DNA from: Rallus limicola
Taxonomy: Eukaryota > Chordata > Aves > Gruiformes > Rallidae
Direction of reading: 5' to 3'
Assembly: GCA_022605955.1 (NCBI GenBank)
Contig: JAKCOZ010000022.1
Span: 496,001 to 560,000, forward strand
DNA: 64,000 bases
Position numbers and translations under genes: made by a program. Shown piece after piece: positions 48,780-62,474 of the stretch (position 1 is the first letter of the stretch; the number at the start of each line of letters is the position of its first letter). Below the pieces are notes generated by a model that was not told where the DNA came from, did no database searches, and saw nothing but the letters and a program-made list of their open reading frames with translations.

Positions 48780-49475
48780 GATGGGTGAAGCTATAGAAGC
48801 CCTGCAGCAGAATCATCCTAACTTATATGATCTCCATCTGTTTGCTATTGATTTTTCTTACACAGCAGTAAGTTTTGATTAACCTCAGTAATAGCAATGA
48901 CTGCCTCAAAATGTCTTGAATTGATCACACATAAGGATTTCCTGTTAACTAGAAATTAAAAATATATTTCTTCCAGTACCACAATTAAGAAATGCCTTCC
49001 TCCTTGCCAAGGTGTAAATGAAGATACTGTAGTCTTCTACTAACCATTTTGTTGACTTGGGAAGGTCATTAGGACCACATCTCCCTAACCGGTCATCCAG
49101 CCAGGGGGAGAAGGGTTTGTGCTATCACATCTGCACAGCACTGGGTGCCCTTCAGAGGCTGCACAGCGCAGCTTGTTACAGGCAGCAGAAGATACTACAC
49201 TTGTATAAGCTGAGAAGTAAACATACTAACAGTAACCCAACAAAATAAACACTCACAAGCAAAGCTTTTGAAATAAAAGCTGCCACAGGAGGCAGTAGAA
49301 GGTGTTATGTCAGATAAACATATGCAAAAAGCTTTTTTTGTCAGGTCTGATATCTATCGAAGTAATTGATTTGAAATATTTTGTGTCTTCTGAACTACAA
49401 CTTCCTACAGATGCTGTGAATCTTCTATTTTACAAGCCTTTCCAGAGAAATTCAGCTCAAGGAGGGGAACTTTAG
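48780..49475. other. Unique non-coding sequence
   Basis: Nothing recognised between two plus-strand CR1 fragments. Confidence 0.45.
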
Positions 49476-49477
49476 AT

Positions 49478-49702
49478 AAGACCTAAGGCAGAAATCCTTC
49501 CTGGGGACAGGGGAGGCCCTGGCACAGGGTGCCCAGAGAAGCTGGGGCTGCCCCTGGATCCCTGGCAGGGTTCAAGGCCAGGTTGGATGGGGCTTTGGGG
49601 ATCCTGGGCTTGGTGGGGTGTCCCTGCCCATGGCAGAGTTGGCACTGGATGATCTCTAAGGGCCCTGCCCACCCAAACCAGCCTGGGGGTCTATGAAGTT
49701 AG
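49478..49702 (+). mobile_element. CR1 LINE 3' end, GC-rich subfamily
   Basis: A sense-strand CR1 3' end: 'agaaatccttcctgggg', 'gggtgcccagagaagctgg', 'ggccaggttggatggggc', 'gtgtccctgcccatggcag' and 'ccacccaaaccagcctggg', ending GGGTCTATGAAG. It is the same subfamily as the minus-strand copy at 9497-9897, at opposite orientation and about 40 kb away. Confidence 0.9.
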
Positions 49703-49704
49703 AG

Positions 49705-52700
49705 AACTTCAGCAACTTCAGGGAAGCTCAGAAGGGTGGTACAGTCTGGTAAGGCCACAGCACAAAGAGGAAAAGGACTGAATTGCTGTAAGAATGTTCA
49801 TGCCCAAACACAGCAAATAAAGTGATGATAAACTGCCTTAATGAAGGTAAGTCAAAATTACAAGTTTTTAAGAATTGTCCCTAGAGCAGAACAAGGCTAT
49901 TTACCTTCCTATCAGTTTGTATCTAATTAAGCAAATTAATGACAGATAAAACTGCCCTTTGCCTGGCTATATTAACCTGACCTGTCAGCATTCAGTCCAC
50001 ATCCCTACCGTTCCAAGCTGAAGGCTGCTTATTAGACCTGGCAACATTTTTTTTTTCTTCTTCAGTGAAACAAGTAAAACAAATACACTGTGAGGCTGTT
50101 TGGTCAGTTGATTGGGTTGCGTTTTTTAATCTAAAGCTATTATAGTTATTTTAATCACAATTTTTGGTTAATAGCACACATTTCTGGCTACAGCCAAATG
50201 ACGCCGTGAATTGTTACTCAATTCAACTCTAGAAAGAAATGTCCATTTAAAATACAACTAAAACATAGGATTATTCTTTCATTTAGGCTTCATGGCGACA
50301 TTTGTAAATGAAGAAGAGAAAAAAAAACAAAAACAAAAAAATCACTGAAATATATTAATCAGTATTTTCAAACCCTGGCCAGAGAGAGACCAAAAGGCCG
50401 ACATGGGAAAAGGCCGACATGGGAATAGTGTTGACCAAAGAAGAATCACTGCTGGGTTAAGAACGAAATAAATGGCCACACAACTTCTTTCTTCATCCCT
50501 GTCACCAAGAATCCCACCAGTAACTCCCGATGCCCTTCTCAGATGCACAATCACAATCCATACAGACAGCTACTCCAGTTGCTAACATTGCTTAGCTTCC
50601 AGTTAACTGCCGAAGAGATGAGATCACTGTTGCCTAAGTGGCAGCAGTGGTTGTTTTCCATGTTAAGCCAGTAACATTGAAAAAGATGGACAAGACCCTG
50701 CCTCAACTTCTCACAATAGTTGAACGCAAAAAACCTTCAACTCTGGCTCTGGTTCCTATAGATGCTTCCTGCTTTAACCTAGTCTGGTTTGAAAGCTTTG
50801 TCACTGAAGGATAACCACATTCGAAGCACAGATGATCTCCTCAACCTTCACAGCCTCTACTGCAGCACATAGAGCAAAGAATCAAGAGCAGGTTTGTTTC
50901 ATTTAAGTTTTTGCTGACACCCTTTGTAATCTGTAGTTCTGTGAGAATCATCCTCCAGCTATTATTTTCTGTGTGCCTGATTTAGTTCTAAACTGACAAG
51001 CACAACATCCTAAGACCATCAGATAGCTGTTCCGGCCCTAGACACTCCCAGCTTCTAAGGGCTGAGTTCACCATACAAGCTCTGCTAAATGCAAGTATCT
51101 CCATGCTCCGGTATGCAAGCAATATATACTGAAGTGTCAGTGCCTTGCAGCTGAAGGATAACTTTCCAACACCTCCATGTTTCATAACAGTTATCTAAAA
51201 TGACATTTTCCTCCTCCTGTTTGATGAGCGTAAGTTCATGGGGTTTTTTCAGACATTTGAGAAAAGTCCGATCTTACATTCCAGATTGCTGTACCTTACA
51301 ATTCCTTGTATCTCTTCAACACTTCACTTTTTAAATTGTTAAAATATCTCTTCCACAGTATTATCTAAAAACATCATCAGACTGGCATCAAAATCCAGCA
51401 CAGAAAGAAGCCTCGCAGCATTTCAAAGTGGTCAACAGAAACTCTCCCACTGGTATGCACTCTGGGTAGCAAACGATGTGTATCTTGGGAGAAACATCAA
51501 GGAATCGATGCTAGAGATCAATCACTTCAAAGAAACCCAGTCATTTGGGATGGTATCTTTCACAGAGCAGAAATCAGCCCTGCTAAGGAACCGCTCTGCG
51601 CACAGTGCACATTCGTATGCAGATGGTTATGGAGAAGTTCATTTATAATATATCTCAGGAGATGCCGTAGCTTGCTTGCAGTTATTTAAATAGTTTGGGG
51701 TCTTTGCAAGAGAGATTTACTCTTGCTCTCCCCACATTTTATTATGGGAGGTTTATCATCAATATTAAAGTTTAATTCCCCCAAAGCAGTGCATTAATAC
51801 ATTCATAAACTTTAATACCCAGAGCTTTGTGCCCACCTGCACCATATACTGAACACAATTGTTAAAGAGCAGTTCCGTACTCTACCATAGTTCTTTTTCA
51901 TAATAAAGGGATTTCAGAAATGCTTCAGAAGCACAGAGTCATTTTGATGCACTACATTTTGCTTAATTTTAAATGTCTGCCATGCAGAAAATTGAGTTTT
52001 ATGGTTTTCAGAGTAAAAACAAAGACTGCAGACCCTTAGCTCTCACAGCTCATTCTTTGCAAGCAATTTTGCTAATCATGTGTGGAACTTTTGGTACATT
52101 TATTATTTATTGCTTGCCCCTAAAGCCCGCTTTCAAGTTCACACATAATCATCTGGGTTTATACCCTTTCATTATTTAAAAGTCATCTATTGCTTTGTGT
52201 AATAAACTTAATGTTGGGAGTCATTTCCCATTAAAGATCAGTACTGTAAATAGTTCTAACAGGCCAATGCCTGAGAGTCCCCTGTGCTGCTCACACGTAC
52301 CAAGGGATCAGGAAGAAGAAAGAACCTGCTTTATTAAGCAGCCAATTAGTACAATGGCACATTTTGACATTTTTCCTTATGCATTTTGTGCACTGAGAGG
52401 TGGTGGTACCAAATCACACAGATTACAGACATCCAACATGCTAAAGGAGGAAGGACGGACATTTTTAAAAGGGGAGAAGGGGGAAATAAAGTCAATTTAG
52501 TCACAATGAAAGAATGGAAGCAGTAGCCTTATTACAGAGGTCGATATGAGGGGGGAAATAAAAGTGCTCCCAGCAACATTATCATTTGCCAGAGTTGCTG
52601 CTGCTCTGTCTTTGATACCATGGCACACACAGAAGCAAGGAGGGGGAATTAAGAAATTATCAGGAGAGCTTTAAAACTGGCTTTTAGTATCTGACACAGG

Positions 52701-55700
52701 GTATATCAAGAACCAACAGGAAAACAAACCCAACTGTCTATGAGTGAAACCTTAATTCAATATATAATTTATATAATTTGGTTTCTGCTGCCTATAATTG
52801 CTTTAATCCTCAAGAACATCTGGCAGGCACCAAGAGAAAAAAAGAATACTCAGGACAGCAGCAGAGAGAGATTTAATTGATTTTTAAGATCTTGGTATTT
52901 TATTTAGCTTCTGCTGCCATCTACAGTAATCAGCAGAAATCTGCACAAAGGCCAGGTGCAGCACTCAGAGCAACCAAATAAACCCTCAGCACAGTACTAA
53001 GCTGGGCTAGAAAGGCACCAGGGGCCTTTTGCTGCCACTGGAGGACCTCATGAAACCTCTTAGTAGATCAACTCCCACTCCTCTCACTTGGGGCCCAAAA
53101 CTTCATTTACAGCTGTTCATCAGCTCTGTAAATTACCTCACCCACACGGCACAGAGATACAAGCTCAGACTTCTTGAGTATGTAGATCCTCAAAACAGTG
53201 GTGCTGGCCATAAACTGACCAAAGTTCTCATTTCTCTGTATCAAGTTACCACATGAGCACTAACTTGATTCAGTTTCAAATTTTTCTATATGGTCATGTC
53301 ATGAAGATGTGAAAACCATAAAGAATTTATTTGGTCAGCCTGCTCCCAAAAAGCCTTGTATAATTCAAGTATTTTTCACTAGTTATCTAAATTAAAAGAA
53401 TTTTTTTATATCCCAGATAACACCAAGTAATGCTGCACTTCTTCCAATAACCTGTGAATCTGATAAGAACTGCTGGCCACACATAGCAATATGCCCAGGC
53501 CACACTAGTAATTTTTGGAAGATGAAACAAGACTCCAAACAAGAATGCAGCATTTATTTTAATATTAAAATTAACTTACAAATAAGTAATTTGAAAAGGC
53601 ACTACACCTTAGACCCTAGCTTACATTTTCAGCAACTAATGCTCGATTTCTAGTTCTTTGAGTCTCATCACAGTCCCACTGGGATTTTCATCCCAGCATT
53701 GTCAGCACTATGCAGCAGCATCTGAAGCTGCAAAAACCTTAAGCTCTGCTTTCTGAACATACCAAGTCAAGTCTTTTTTTCCTCCTGAGATTTGCAGCTT
53801 GTCTTTTGGAATTTCTGCTGCTCCCACAGTTGGCAGGTTTCTCCCATCTACTACATAGTGACACCTATCTTGTTTTTAGTCTGAACACAAGCCACTTGTA
53901 GTATCATTGAGGAGTAACATCCTGAAAAAGCTTCTTTCCAAGAGATACGCTAAGAGATGGGCTCTTGTGCAGCTTCACAGCACTCAACCTGCTGGTGGAC
54001 AGGCTGGGATGGGCTCAGAGTGATCAGCAACATGGAAGGTATGACTATTGCCTTGTCACAGAGTGAGCATCTTTGTGAAATCCAGGGTTCTCAGGTGAAC
54101 CCTCAGGAAAAGTTGCTCAAAGCAAGACACTACTGAAACATCAGCTTTCTTCAGTTTTCCAGCCCTATGACCAAGAGTCAATATTCAAGCTTAGACAGAA
54201 AAACAGCAAAAATTATTTCTGAGGACCTAAGGAAGACTTTTTTATTGCTTATGAGGAGGCCTTTTTATTATAAGGAAAACGTTTTTATCCTTAGTCATCA
54301 CACTGTATTTGGTACTTAACAACTGGTTATTCATCACTGGAAGGATGAAAAGCTTGTTCATTTGAACTTGTACCCTAACGCTGCCAACTGACAAAGATGC
54401 AGAGCATTAGCTGGACTCTGACACCTAATTTAAGCCACAACAAAATCTTCTGAATATCCGCAAACACAACGTGAAAGTGAGCACATCTCTTGTGTGCTAA
54501 CAGCTAGCTACATGGGAAGGATTTCACTATATTGCCACTACAGATGCCCTCAGAGATCCCTGTCTGTAACACTGCAGGCAGTGCTTGGCCACTGCAGCTG
54601 CCTCGTATCAAGAAAATCTCCAAAAAGTAAAAAAAAAAAAATTAAGAGTCAGAGCCCAAAGCAAATGACACTGCTGTAGACTTTAACACAGAGCAGAGCA
54701 GCAGCCCCATTTGTGCCATTCTGCCAGTAGCTGTAATCAGTTCCAGGGGCTTACAGTTTGGGTTTGTAGTGATTAAAGCTGTTGTTATACACTTGTGAGA
54801 TACTCAGGTCACAGACTACTAATGTGTCACATGTCCAGCAAACCACAAAATACACTGCATAAATAGAAGTTTCTATTGAAACTGTGCTAAACCCATTTTA
54901 TTTCTTGGAAACACACCTGAAAACACGTGGAGGTGGTGGCTGGACATCTTGTGGCTGAAGTGGTTCTCTAGTACTGCTGAAGCCTGTCATTAGTTACTGA
55001 TCCTTTCAATTCCAAACACAGTGCTAGTGAAGTAAGTTCATCCATTTCAGCCCCTAGATGTAAAAAATACTTTCTCCTTGAGCATCCACTTCATGATGAA
55101 CTCGCTTAATTATTTTTTAATGTCTTTATAGAGCATACCCTGCAATCGGCTTGCTGCCTTCATCAATTAAGAGCAAACTAGGATGCGTACTGCGTGTGGT
55201 GTTGCTTCAGGCTTCAGAGAAAGCTTGCAAAGCTATTTTTCTTCCCAAGAAGCTTAAAAAAAGCCTCGTAGTTGGACATCCTGAGAAATCTAAAAAATGC
55301 TGCAAATACCAGAATTTCAACAGGCTGAATATTTTCACGCAGCTGCTCAGTGAAGTGCAGTCATGCTAAAACTGAAAAAAAAATCTCACAGTAAAACAAT
55401 ACTTACAAATCTGTTTGTGACTCCTGATAAAATTAATTATAATTAAGAGCACATTAACATAAAACTGTGCTAAGAATAAGCCACTAGAAACGGCCTACAT
55501 TTGATAGAAGTATCCGACAAATTTGGGGATCTGACTGCAAATGATGCCCATGAGTGCCAGGAAAGCAAGCAGCTCTGCCAACTATTGCTCATTTTATCAA
55601 AAGCAAGTAAAAGAAAAATCCAAGGGCATCAAAATCTTCAGCAGCTTTAAACAGCTCCAGTAAGAACCTCTGATCAGAGCAGAAATACAAGCTGGCAAGC

Positions 55701-56190
55701 TTCTTAACACCGTTTGGGGGCCAAGGGAGAAGGTGAGGTGGGAGGGTGGGGTTTTTTTTTTTTTGAATTGTCACAGAATTGCTCTCTATAGCTTGCCATG
55801 GTCATAATTAAGATCATAAACTGGAGCAGGAATAACTGCTAATAGCATTTTGCTTGCTTTAAGAAGTTGTTCAAAGCCTTTTCTTTATTCTCTTTGGTTT
55901 TTGATGTGGTACCACTGCCTGAGCACAAAACATCTGCATTCTGTACACACTCCACAAGCCACTGAGCATTGCTCCAGTTGCAACCTCCAGTAATGAATGT
56001 GCTAAGCATTTTAAGTTTAAAATCATATGAAAATAACAAATATCCTTAGCAGAACTGGCTTGATTCTGAACTACATGGGGTAGAAGGGGAAGTGAAGAGA
56101 GGTACATTTTATCTTGTTTGACAAATACCAACGAATAGCTGCAGCTCTGTCCTTAGGTGCTGCTAGCACACTATCATCCATCATCATCAT
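49705..56190. other. Unique non-coding sequence
   Basis: No gene or transposon is recognised. It contains an exact 16-bp tandem duplication at 50393-50424 and an A-rich tract at 50310-50341. The stretch at 51440-51800 and 52190-52480 has the AT-rich, motif-dense look of conserved regulatory DNA, which cannot be confirmed here. Confidence 0.4.
50393..50424 (+). repeat. Exact 16-bp tandem duplication
   Basis: The unit AAAGGCCGACATGGGA occurs twice with no mismatch, at 50393-50408 and 50409-50424. Identity suggests a recent slip or duplication. Confidence 0.95.
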
Positions 56191-56196
56191 CCAAAT

Positions 56197-56230
56197 GTAC
56201 TGGTTGGAAGGGACCTTTCAGATCAACTCA
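56197..56230 (-). mobile_element. Possible CR1 LINE 3' tip remnant
   Basis: The phrase 'tactggttggaagggacctt' followed by 'tcagatcaactca' matches the complement of the CR1 terminal motif. It is only about 30 bp and is preceded by a CAT-rich run, so the call is weak. Confidence 0.4.
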
Positions 56231-56300
56231 CAGGAAATGAGAATACAGAAAGTCTTCAGCCCAGTTGGCTACAAAAACATTCCCAGTGTTCCCTAGGGAA

Positions 56301-56422
56301 TTCATAGAATCACAGAATGCTTCAGGTTGGAAGGCAACTTAAAGATCATCAAGTTCCAAAGCCCTGCCATGGGCACAGACACCTTCAACTAGACCAGGCT
56401 GCTCGAGGCCTGTATCAGATGA
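56301..56422 (-). mobile_element. CR1 LINE 3' end
   Basis: A minus-strand CR1 end: ATAGAATCACAGAATGC, 'aggttggaaggcaactt', 'atcatcaagttccaaagccc', 'gccatgggcacagacacc' and 'aactagaccaggctgctcg'. It is short and non-coding. Confidence 0.9.
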
Positions 56423-56424
56423 TA

Positions 56425-59400
56425 CATATCAGAGTGGCAGCTTCCACAGAGACAAGAGCGTGTATGTTGGGGGAATTTAAAAAAAAAAATCAACAGCATC
56501 ATTAAAACTCAAACATGGATAAACAACAAGTATCTGTACCAAACTTGTACATTTGGGGAAAAACACAGCTTCCAAAGAATGCTGAATTCTCTATATAGCA
56601 TGCACAAAGGAATTATTACAAATTTCAAAAGATAACATTTCTGATGAAATACAAGTTAAAAGGGTATCAAAGATATGAAGCACTACTGAAGTTGTACCTA
56701 CAACTTTCCTTTCACACTTCCCCTCGTGTCACCATGTTGAAACGTCATCCCTTTCTCTAGAGTACTTTCAGGTAGGTCAATGAGCAGACCCTTCATACCT
56801 TCAACAAGCTCCAGACCGGGGCCTAGGTGAATTAGATGAGCAAAGCAGCATGCCTAAAGAACGGATCGGTGCCCTAGGAGGTCCTGCTGCTTCCAGCTTT
56901 AGCCTCCAAGCAAAGCTTCAGTCCCAAATGCTTCAGGCTTTGGCCTCCAAGCTAAAATACACAACCATAAAGGTATAGCACCAGCTGTGAGAATGCACTG
57001 AAGCAGCATAGTTGAGAAAGCTTTGGGGGACAATGATTTATGGATCATAAGATATAATCCTAGAGGTAAAAAGGTGAGCATACCTTCAGAGGAAGAAAAT
57101 TCTTCCAGAAATATCAGACAATGAGAGCAAACCAAAGCCCCTGAGGGTGATTTTTCAGTTACTCCAGTGGCATACGGCTGGACCTACAAGGAACCCCCAA
57201 ACAAGTGCAGGGAGAACCAAAATGAATAGAAAAGGTTGCAGACATATCTCTGTTTCCAGAAACAGACAAAATTTTCAATCAAATTCCCTAGAAGTAGCTT
57301 GCACAAATGGATGCATCACATATAGACCACAGCTGTGTATATCATATATATACACATGTATGTAATCTGCCTCCTGTCTTCACAGCTGCTAGTGCTGGCA
57401 TCATGACACAAATGCAGTCCTAATTTCATATCGCAATAACAAACTGGACAGACATTTATTAAACTGAAGACAAATCAGAGACTCTTATTTTCTGATTCAA
57501 GATAGGTCCTAAAAACAACTTCTGGAGAGCAAATCTTCACAGATTTGTCAGTGATGAGGAGACAGAACAACTACTTGAAGCAGAAGCCCTACACTTCCAG
57601 CTCCCTCACGGCATGAGATGGCTACAATTGAACATGGTTTGTCACCTGTTGGCATCATGAGCGGGCACTGGCCCTGAACAGAATGCTGTCCAAAGCTAAC
57701 CAAGACAGATGGATGCTCATCTACATCTACAGAAATAATTGCTCAGCAGGTTTTATTGTGAGGTGACCAGTAAGGATTTGAGTTAGACCCAAACACGAAG
57801 GTGCTGATGGATGCTCTATTTCTCTGGAATCAGGATTAAAAACAATTAATTTATCACCTCTAATGTGACACAGAGTGATTAACTTGTATTTTAGATGCAA
57901 TATCTTGACTCAGAAAGCTTGCCTAACGCACTCAAGAGCAGAGGGCTTTGAAACAGCACCTTTGCATTCCGTATCATGTCCTGGCGGCAAGCTGACACCA
58001 TTTTATATGTACGGAGCTATTTGAAAGGTTTCCAGATAGTGAGGATTTAAATGTACTTTCTGAGCTGAGATTTGCTCATCTTTTCCACTCCATTATCAAA
58101 AAAAAAAACCCAAAAGCCACACAACAGAAAATCATTACTCCCTTTATAATTACAAACGTTCTCATTTGGGGAAGGGTGAAGGCCATACACTGGAGCTGCA
58201 CAAAGAAATGTGCGCCCATCAGTCATATACCACCAAATAATCATACTGGTGGGGTAAGTTTTTTAAGGTGTGTTTTGCACGTAAATCTATCTACAAAGCA
58301 TAACACAAGTAGGAAATATCTTTAATCTCCAGCTGCAGAGCAGGGAACGGGAGGGAACTGCTCCATGTGATTCTTTACACCACAATTTATAACAAGCAAA
58401 AGCCAAAACAAACAGTTAATAAAAGATTAGAAACATTTACAAGAACATTCCACAGGAAATAAAGAGTGGTATTATAGCTGTAGCTGCCTTATCACACTAG
58501 CCCAAATCCACTTTGTAGGCTGCTTCCCTACATCCTTTTCACTCCCTGCAGCTACAAACGAGTCTTGGTGATTAATTCCATCATCACAGCAGCAGCAAAA
58601 AGAAAAGTTCTGCAGTAGGAGGGGCAAACAGGGGACAAAGTGGGAGAAACAGCAGAGAGAGTGTAACTGTGCTTTCCAGTAGTTACAGCTTATATTAGAA
58701 AGGATCTCAAATGGGAAGGAAAAGTTTTGAAACATTAAACTTTAATGACTAGATCAAACATATTGCTGTTTCAACTGTAAGATAAGCCTCATAGGAGAGA
58801 AAGGCAAGTTGTACCATCCATCTCACCAAACAGATATTGTCGTTCACATTGTGCACTTATTACATTTACCAACTGTGTCTGTACACAAAAAACACCCCAG
58901 TGATATCAATCAATGCCAAAAAAAAAAAAACCAAGGTAAAAGCCTTCCTAAGTTCCTTTCATCTGAGAGCAGCCAGTTCCTGCAGGATCTGTCCATGCTG
59001 CTGCTCCTCCTCCCACGTGGGGCTGTGGGTACTGCCACACAGCCAGGAGCTCGTGCCACCACACCAACAGCCTCCGTAAGAGGAAAAGGGCACAACAGAC
59101 CTATTCAGTGTTGCAGGTGGAAACTTGAGCTGCAAAGCTGTCAGGGGACAGGTCTGCAATGCCCTGCCATCTTTTCTCCAGTACTCACACAGTGCCATGT
59201 AACACCACCCAAAGGGGAGGCCCCTGGGACAAACCCTTCCACAACCATTAAAATCTGTTTTCTTCCCACAGCTGATTATGATTTAAGGAAAGTACTTCTG
59301 CTCAACATTTAGAATAAACTGTTTCTGGTGTAGCACCTGCTCCTCCCAGTGTGGTCCTGTCTACACCATCAGAGAAGAAACACTTTCTGCATTTGGCCTT

Positions 59401-61195
59401 TCATGAAAGGCTGGAGAGATGAAGTGAAATTAGCTAGAACATATCAATGACAGCAGCACACAGCTCTAGTGGTAACCCAGCCTCATGATGTGTGCTCTTC
59501 CTAAAAATCAGCTGATGGCCGTGTGTCCAAAATTATTGCTTCTCAGAAGACTCTTAACATTCTGCAGCCTTAGAACCCTTGAGATACCACAACCAGAGAG
59601 GCAGCTCTACTTCAACACAGCACGCCTGTCCCGCGTGACATTTGCGGTCTGAGCTGCTCCCACGAGCGCAGGAGAAGCACAGGAGGCACACGCAGTACCC
59701 AGACAGCTACTTGCTTTCTGAGAAAAAGAGGGGTATTCACTTAGTGCCCCAGTTTGGGCCACAAATGAGAGGACCCTTTAAGTGGTGCCCTTTTATTCAA
59801 CTGGAAACTAATGAAGAGTTTTCTCCCTAGAAACTGCTTTCTGAACGCTTTAGGATTTCATCTCCAAATTCAGATCCTCAGAAGAACTTCAATGAATAAC
59901 TTGGGGTTTAATTTATGTTCCCATATTATTTTGCTAATTACTTAGGTCAAAAGCCTGATTAATCTATAAGTACTCAGGCATGATGGGATCTGCCCACAAA
60001 CTTCCAGTTCAAATGGTGAACAAGAGTAGAATTGTCTAAAATAGCAAAGCATCTTATTAAACCTCCTGAAAGTCATTGATAATTAGGAACTTCTGAAAAA
60101 TTGTATTACAGAGAAAAAAATAATCTACTAATACCTTGGGTCCTAGTTATCCATGTAATGCTGTTACCTGGAAATAATCCCTTTCTCTTCTCTTGATTTT
60201 AGCCTCTGTTTCCCACTCCACAAGTTCCATTCTACTCCCTGCATTCCCAAGCACAGTACCTATAAACTTCCAGGTGGCTTCTTGTCACAATCAAGCAAAT
60301 TTTTATCAATGTGAAACTGAGATGTGGAGGGATAGAATAAGTTTGGGAATGCTACTTTGCAGACTCACCAATTTCAAAATGCGTTTCAGGCCATTTCATA
60401 GCCTGAACTGGAAACAAGAGTGTCAGGGAAGAGCCCAGCAGGACAGATAAGGTCTATTTCTGTCCTGGCTTTAATTAATTGCAGTGGCACAACTCAGTTA
60501 AAAACCTTAGCAGGCATGCACTTCACTGTGTATATGTAAAGAACTAGTTAGCAACTGTGCTAGCACACAGTGATCAAGATTATTCAACTCTAGGTTTCTG
60601 GCACTCATAAAACTCACTTTTTGAACACTCAAAATTGGTTTCTACTGGCCATCTTTTATATCAGTTGTTAGCACTTAAATGCCACAAGAGCTTTCAGCAT
60701 GAGTAAGCAACACCATTTAGAAAATCCATTTACTTTGGCTGTACCAGCAATCGTACTTCATTCTTTTTTATGAACATTTTAGGAAACAGATTTTACTTAT
60801 ATGGGAACAAACACAGAGAGCAAATAGTAAGTTAATACACTCAACTGCAGAGAAGTAATATATTTTAGATAGGTGGGATAACACTCAACTGAATAGCCAG
60901 AGCTGTGGCACAGAGGTATTTATCCAAAGATGAATCTGACTGCAGCTTCCACCATATCAAGCATACACTTGTGATCCGTGCAAACAGGTGCATGTCAAGT
61001 GCAGTGCAACGATTACATGAATATATTCGGATAAACTTTTTTTCATGAGTGTTGCTTTAGACCTTCCATCCCTACCTACTTTCTACTTCCCCTAATCTGA
61101 CACTCCCAAGTCAAAATTCACTTGAGCAGCTTTGATAACTTCTCTCAGCAGTAAGTTTAATTTGGAAGATAAAAATGCTTTTTAGCTTCTACTTT
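56425..61195. other. Unique non-coding sequence
   Basis: No gene or transposon is recognised. Good single acceptor-like tracts occur (for example minus strand near 59720, plus strand near 60203), but none has a convincing paired donor and recognisable peptide. Confidence 0.4.
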
Positions 61196-61197
61196 TA

Positions 61198-62165
61198 TAG
61201 ACAATCTTTGAGACCATGAAGTCCAATCATACCCATCCTCTACTAAACCATATGCCTGAGCACCTCATCTACCCATCTTTTAAATATATCTAGGGCCAGT
61301 GACTCAACCCCCTCCCTGGGCAGCCTGTTCCAGTGCCTGATAACACTTTTGAGAAAGACCTTTTCCCTAGTGTCTGATCTGATCCTGCCCTGGCACAACT
61401 TGAGCCATCCGCCTCATCCCATCCCCTGTTGCTCGGGTGAAGAGCCCAACACCGACCCCTCTACAACATCCCTTCAGGTAACTGTAGGTGGGGATAAAGT
61501 CTTCCCTCAGCCTCCTCTTCTCAAGACTAAACACCCCCATCCCCTTGTAAGGTTTGCTCTCCAGCCCTCTCCCCAGCCTGGTTGCCCTTCTCTAGACACG
61601 CTCCAGGACCTCGATGCCTTTTTTATAGCGAGGGGCCCAAAAGGGAGCACAGTATTACTCACCAGTACCGGGGCACAATCATTTCCATGACCTGCTGGCC
61701 ACACAGTTTCCCACACAAACCAAGATGCCATCGGCCCTCCCAGCCACCTGGGCACACTGCTGGCTCATATTCAGCCTGCAGTCACCCAGCAGCCCCAGGT
61801 CCTTCTCTGCCAGACAGCTTTCTAACCACTCTTCCCCAAGCATGATATGCTGCACGGGGTTGTTCTGTCTTAAGTGCAGTACCCTCCTTGCTGAGCCTCA
61901 CCCTGTTGGTCTCAGCCCATGGATCCAGCCCCTCCAGATCCCTCTGAACAGCCTCCCTCCCCCCAGGCAGATCGACACTTCCTCCCAGCTTAGTGTTACC
62001 GATTCAATCCTTTCATCCAGGTCACTGATCCAGACACTGAACAGGACTGGCCCCAGGACTGAGCCCTGGAGAACAGCCCTTGCAGCTCCATCCACCGCAA
62101 CTCCCCGTGCCCGTGCGCCCCGCACAGCCCGTGCCAGCGCGGCGCATCTCGCGCGGTGCCCTGCA
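61198..62165 (-). pseudogene. Old, long CR1 LINE fragment with reverse-transcriptase remnant
   Basis: About 970 bp of CR1 on the minus strand, lacking the extreme 3' tail. Landmarks from low to high coordinate are 'gactcaaccccctccctggg', 'tcttccctcagcctcctctt', 'gcccttctctagacacgctc', 'gggcacactgctggctcat', 'ccccaggtccttctctgcc' and 'actgagccctggagaac'. On the minus strand the remnant G-S-V-L-G-P-V-L-F followed by I-S-D-L-D, near 62070-62010, matches reverse-transcriptase motif B and the segment behind it. The frame is broken repeatedly. The upper limit is blurred by the CpG-dense segment that follows. Confidence 0.88.
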
Positions 62166-62470
62166 GAGGGCACGTTTGCTTTGGGAATGGTGCCGCGTCC
62201 ATCCCCCTGCCCAGCGCCTTCAGCTCACAGCCCCGCCAGCTCACACTGATTGATCCATGAGCCCAGCTCCGGTCTCAACAAGACAAACGCTGTAACGGCT
62301 TCTGCCAGCCCGATTTGTGCCAGCGTTCCTCGCCCCGGTTTCTGGAGGCAGCCGCCTGCTATAAACCTGTTCTGCTCGGTGCCCCGTGCAATTTTATGAG
62401 AGAAGCGTTTAAAACCTGACAGATCTGCTCTGCACACTGTGAAACCCCCACCCGTCCCTTCCATGGCACG
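62090..62470. promoter_or_regulatory. CpG-dense segment, possible CpG island or promoter
   Basis: By hand count about 30 CpG dinucleotides occur in roughly 380 bp, close to the number expected from base composition, while most of the window is CpG-poor. The left 75 bp overlap the end of an old CR1; the rest is not recognised as CR1. A TATA-like CTATAAAC lies at 62358-62365. No downstream first exon was recognised on either strand, so promoter activity is only an inference. Confidence 0.35.
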
Positions 62471-62474
62471 GTTT

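Noticed and set aside
55401..55440. Minus-strand 17-nt micro-exon-like block with GTAAGTATTG donor
   Set aside because: Very short blocks between splice-like words are expected by chance in AT-rich DNA.
61725..62249. 174-codon plus-strand open frame
   Set aside because: Antisense to the old CR1 reverse-transcriptase remnant and into the CpG-dense segment; not protein-like.
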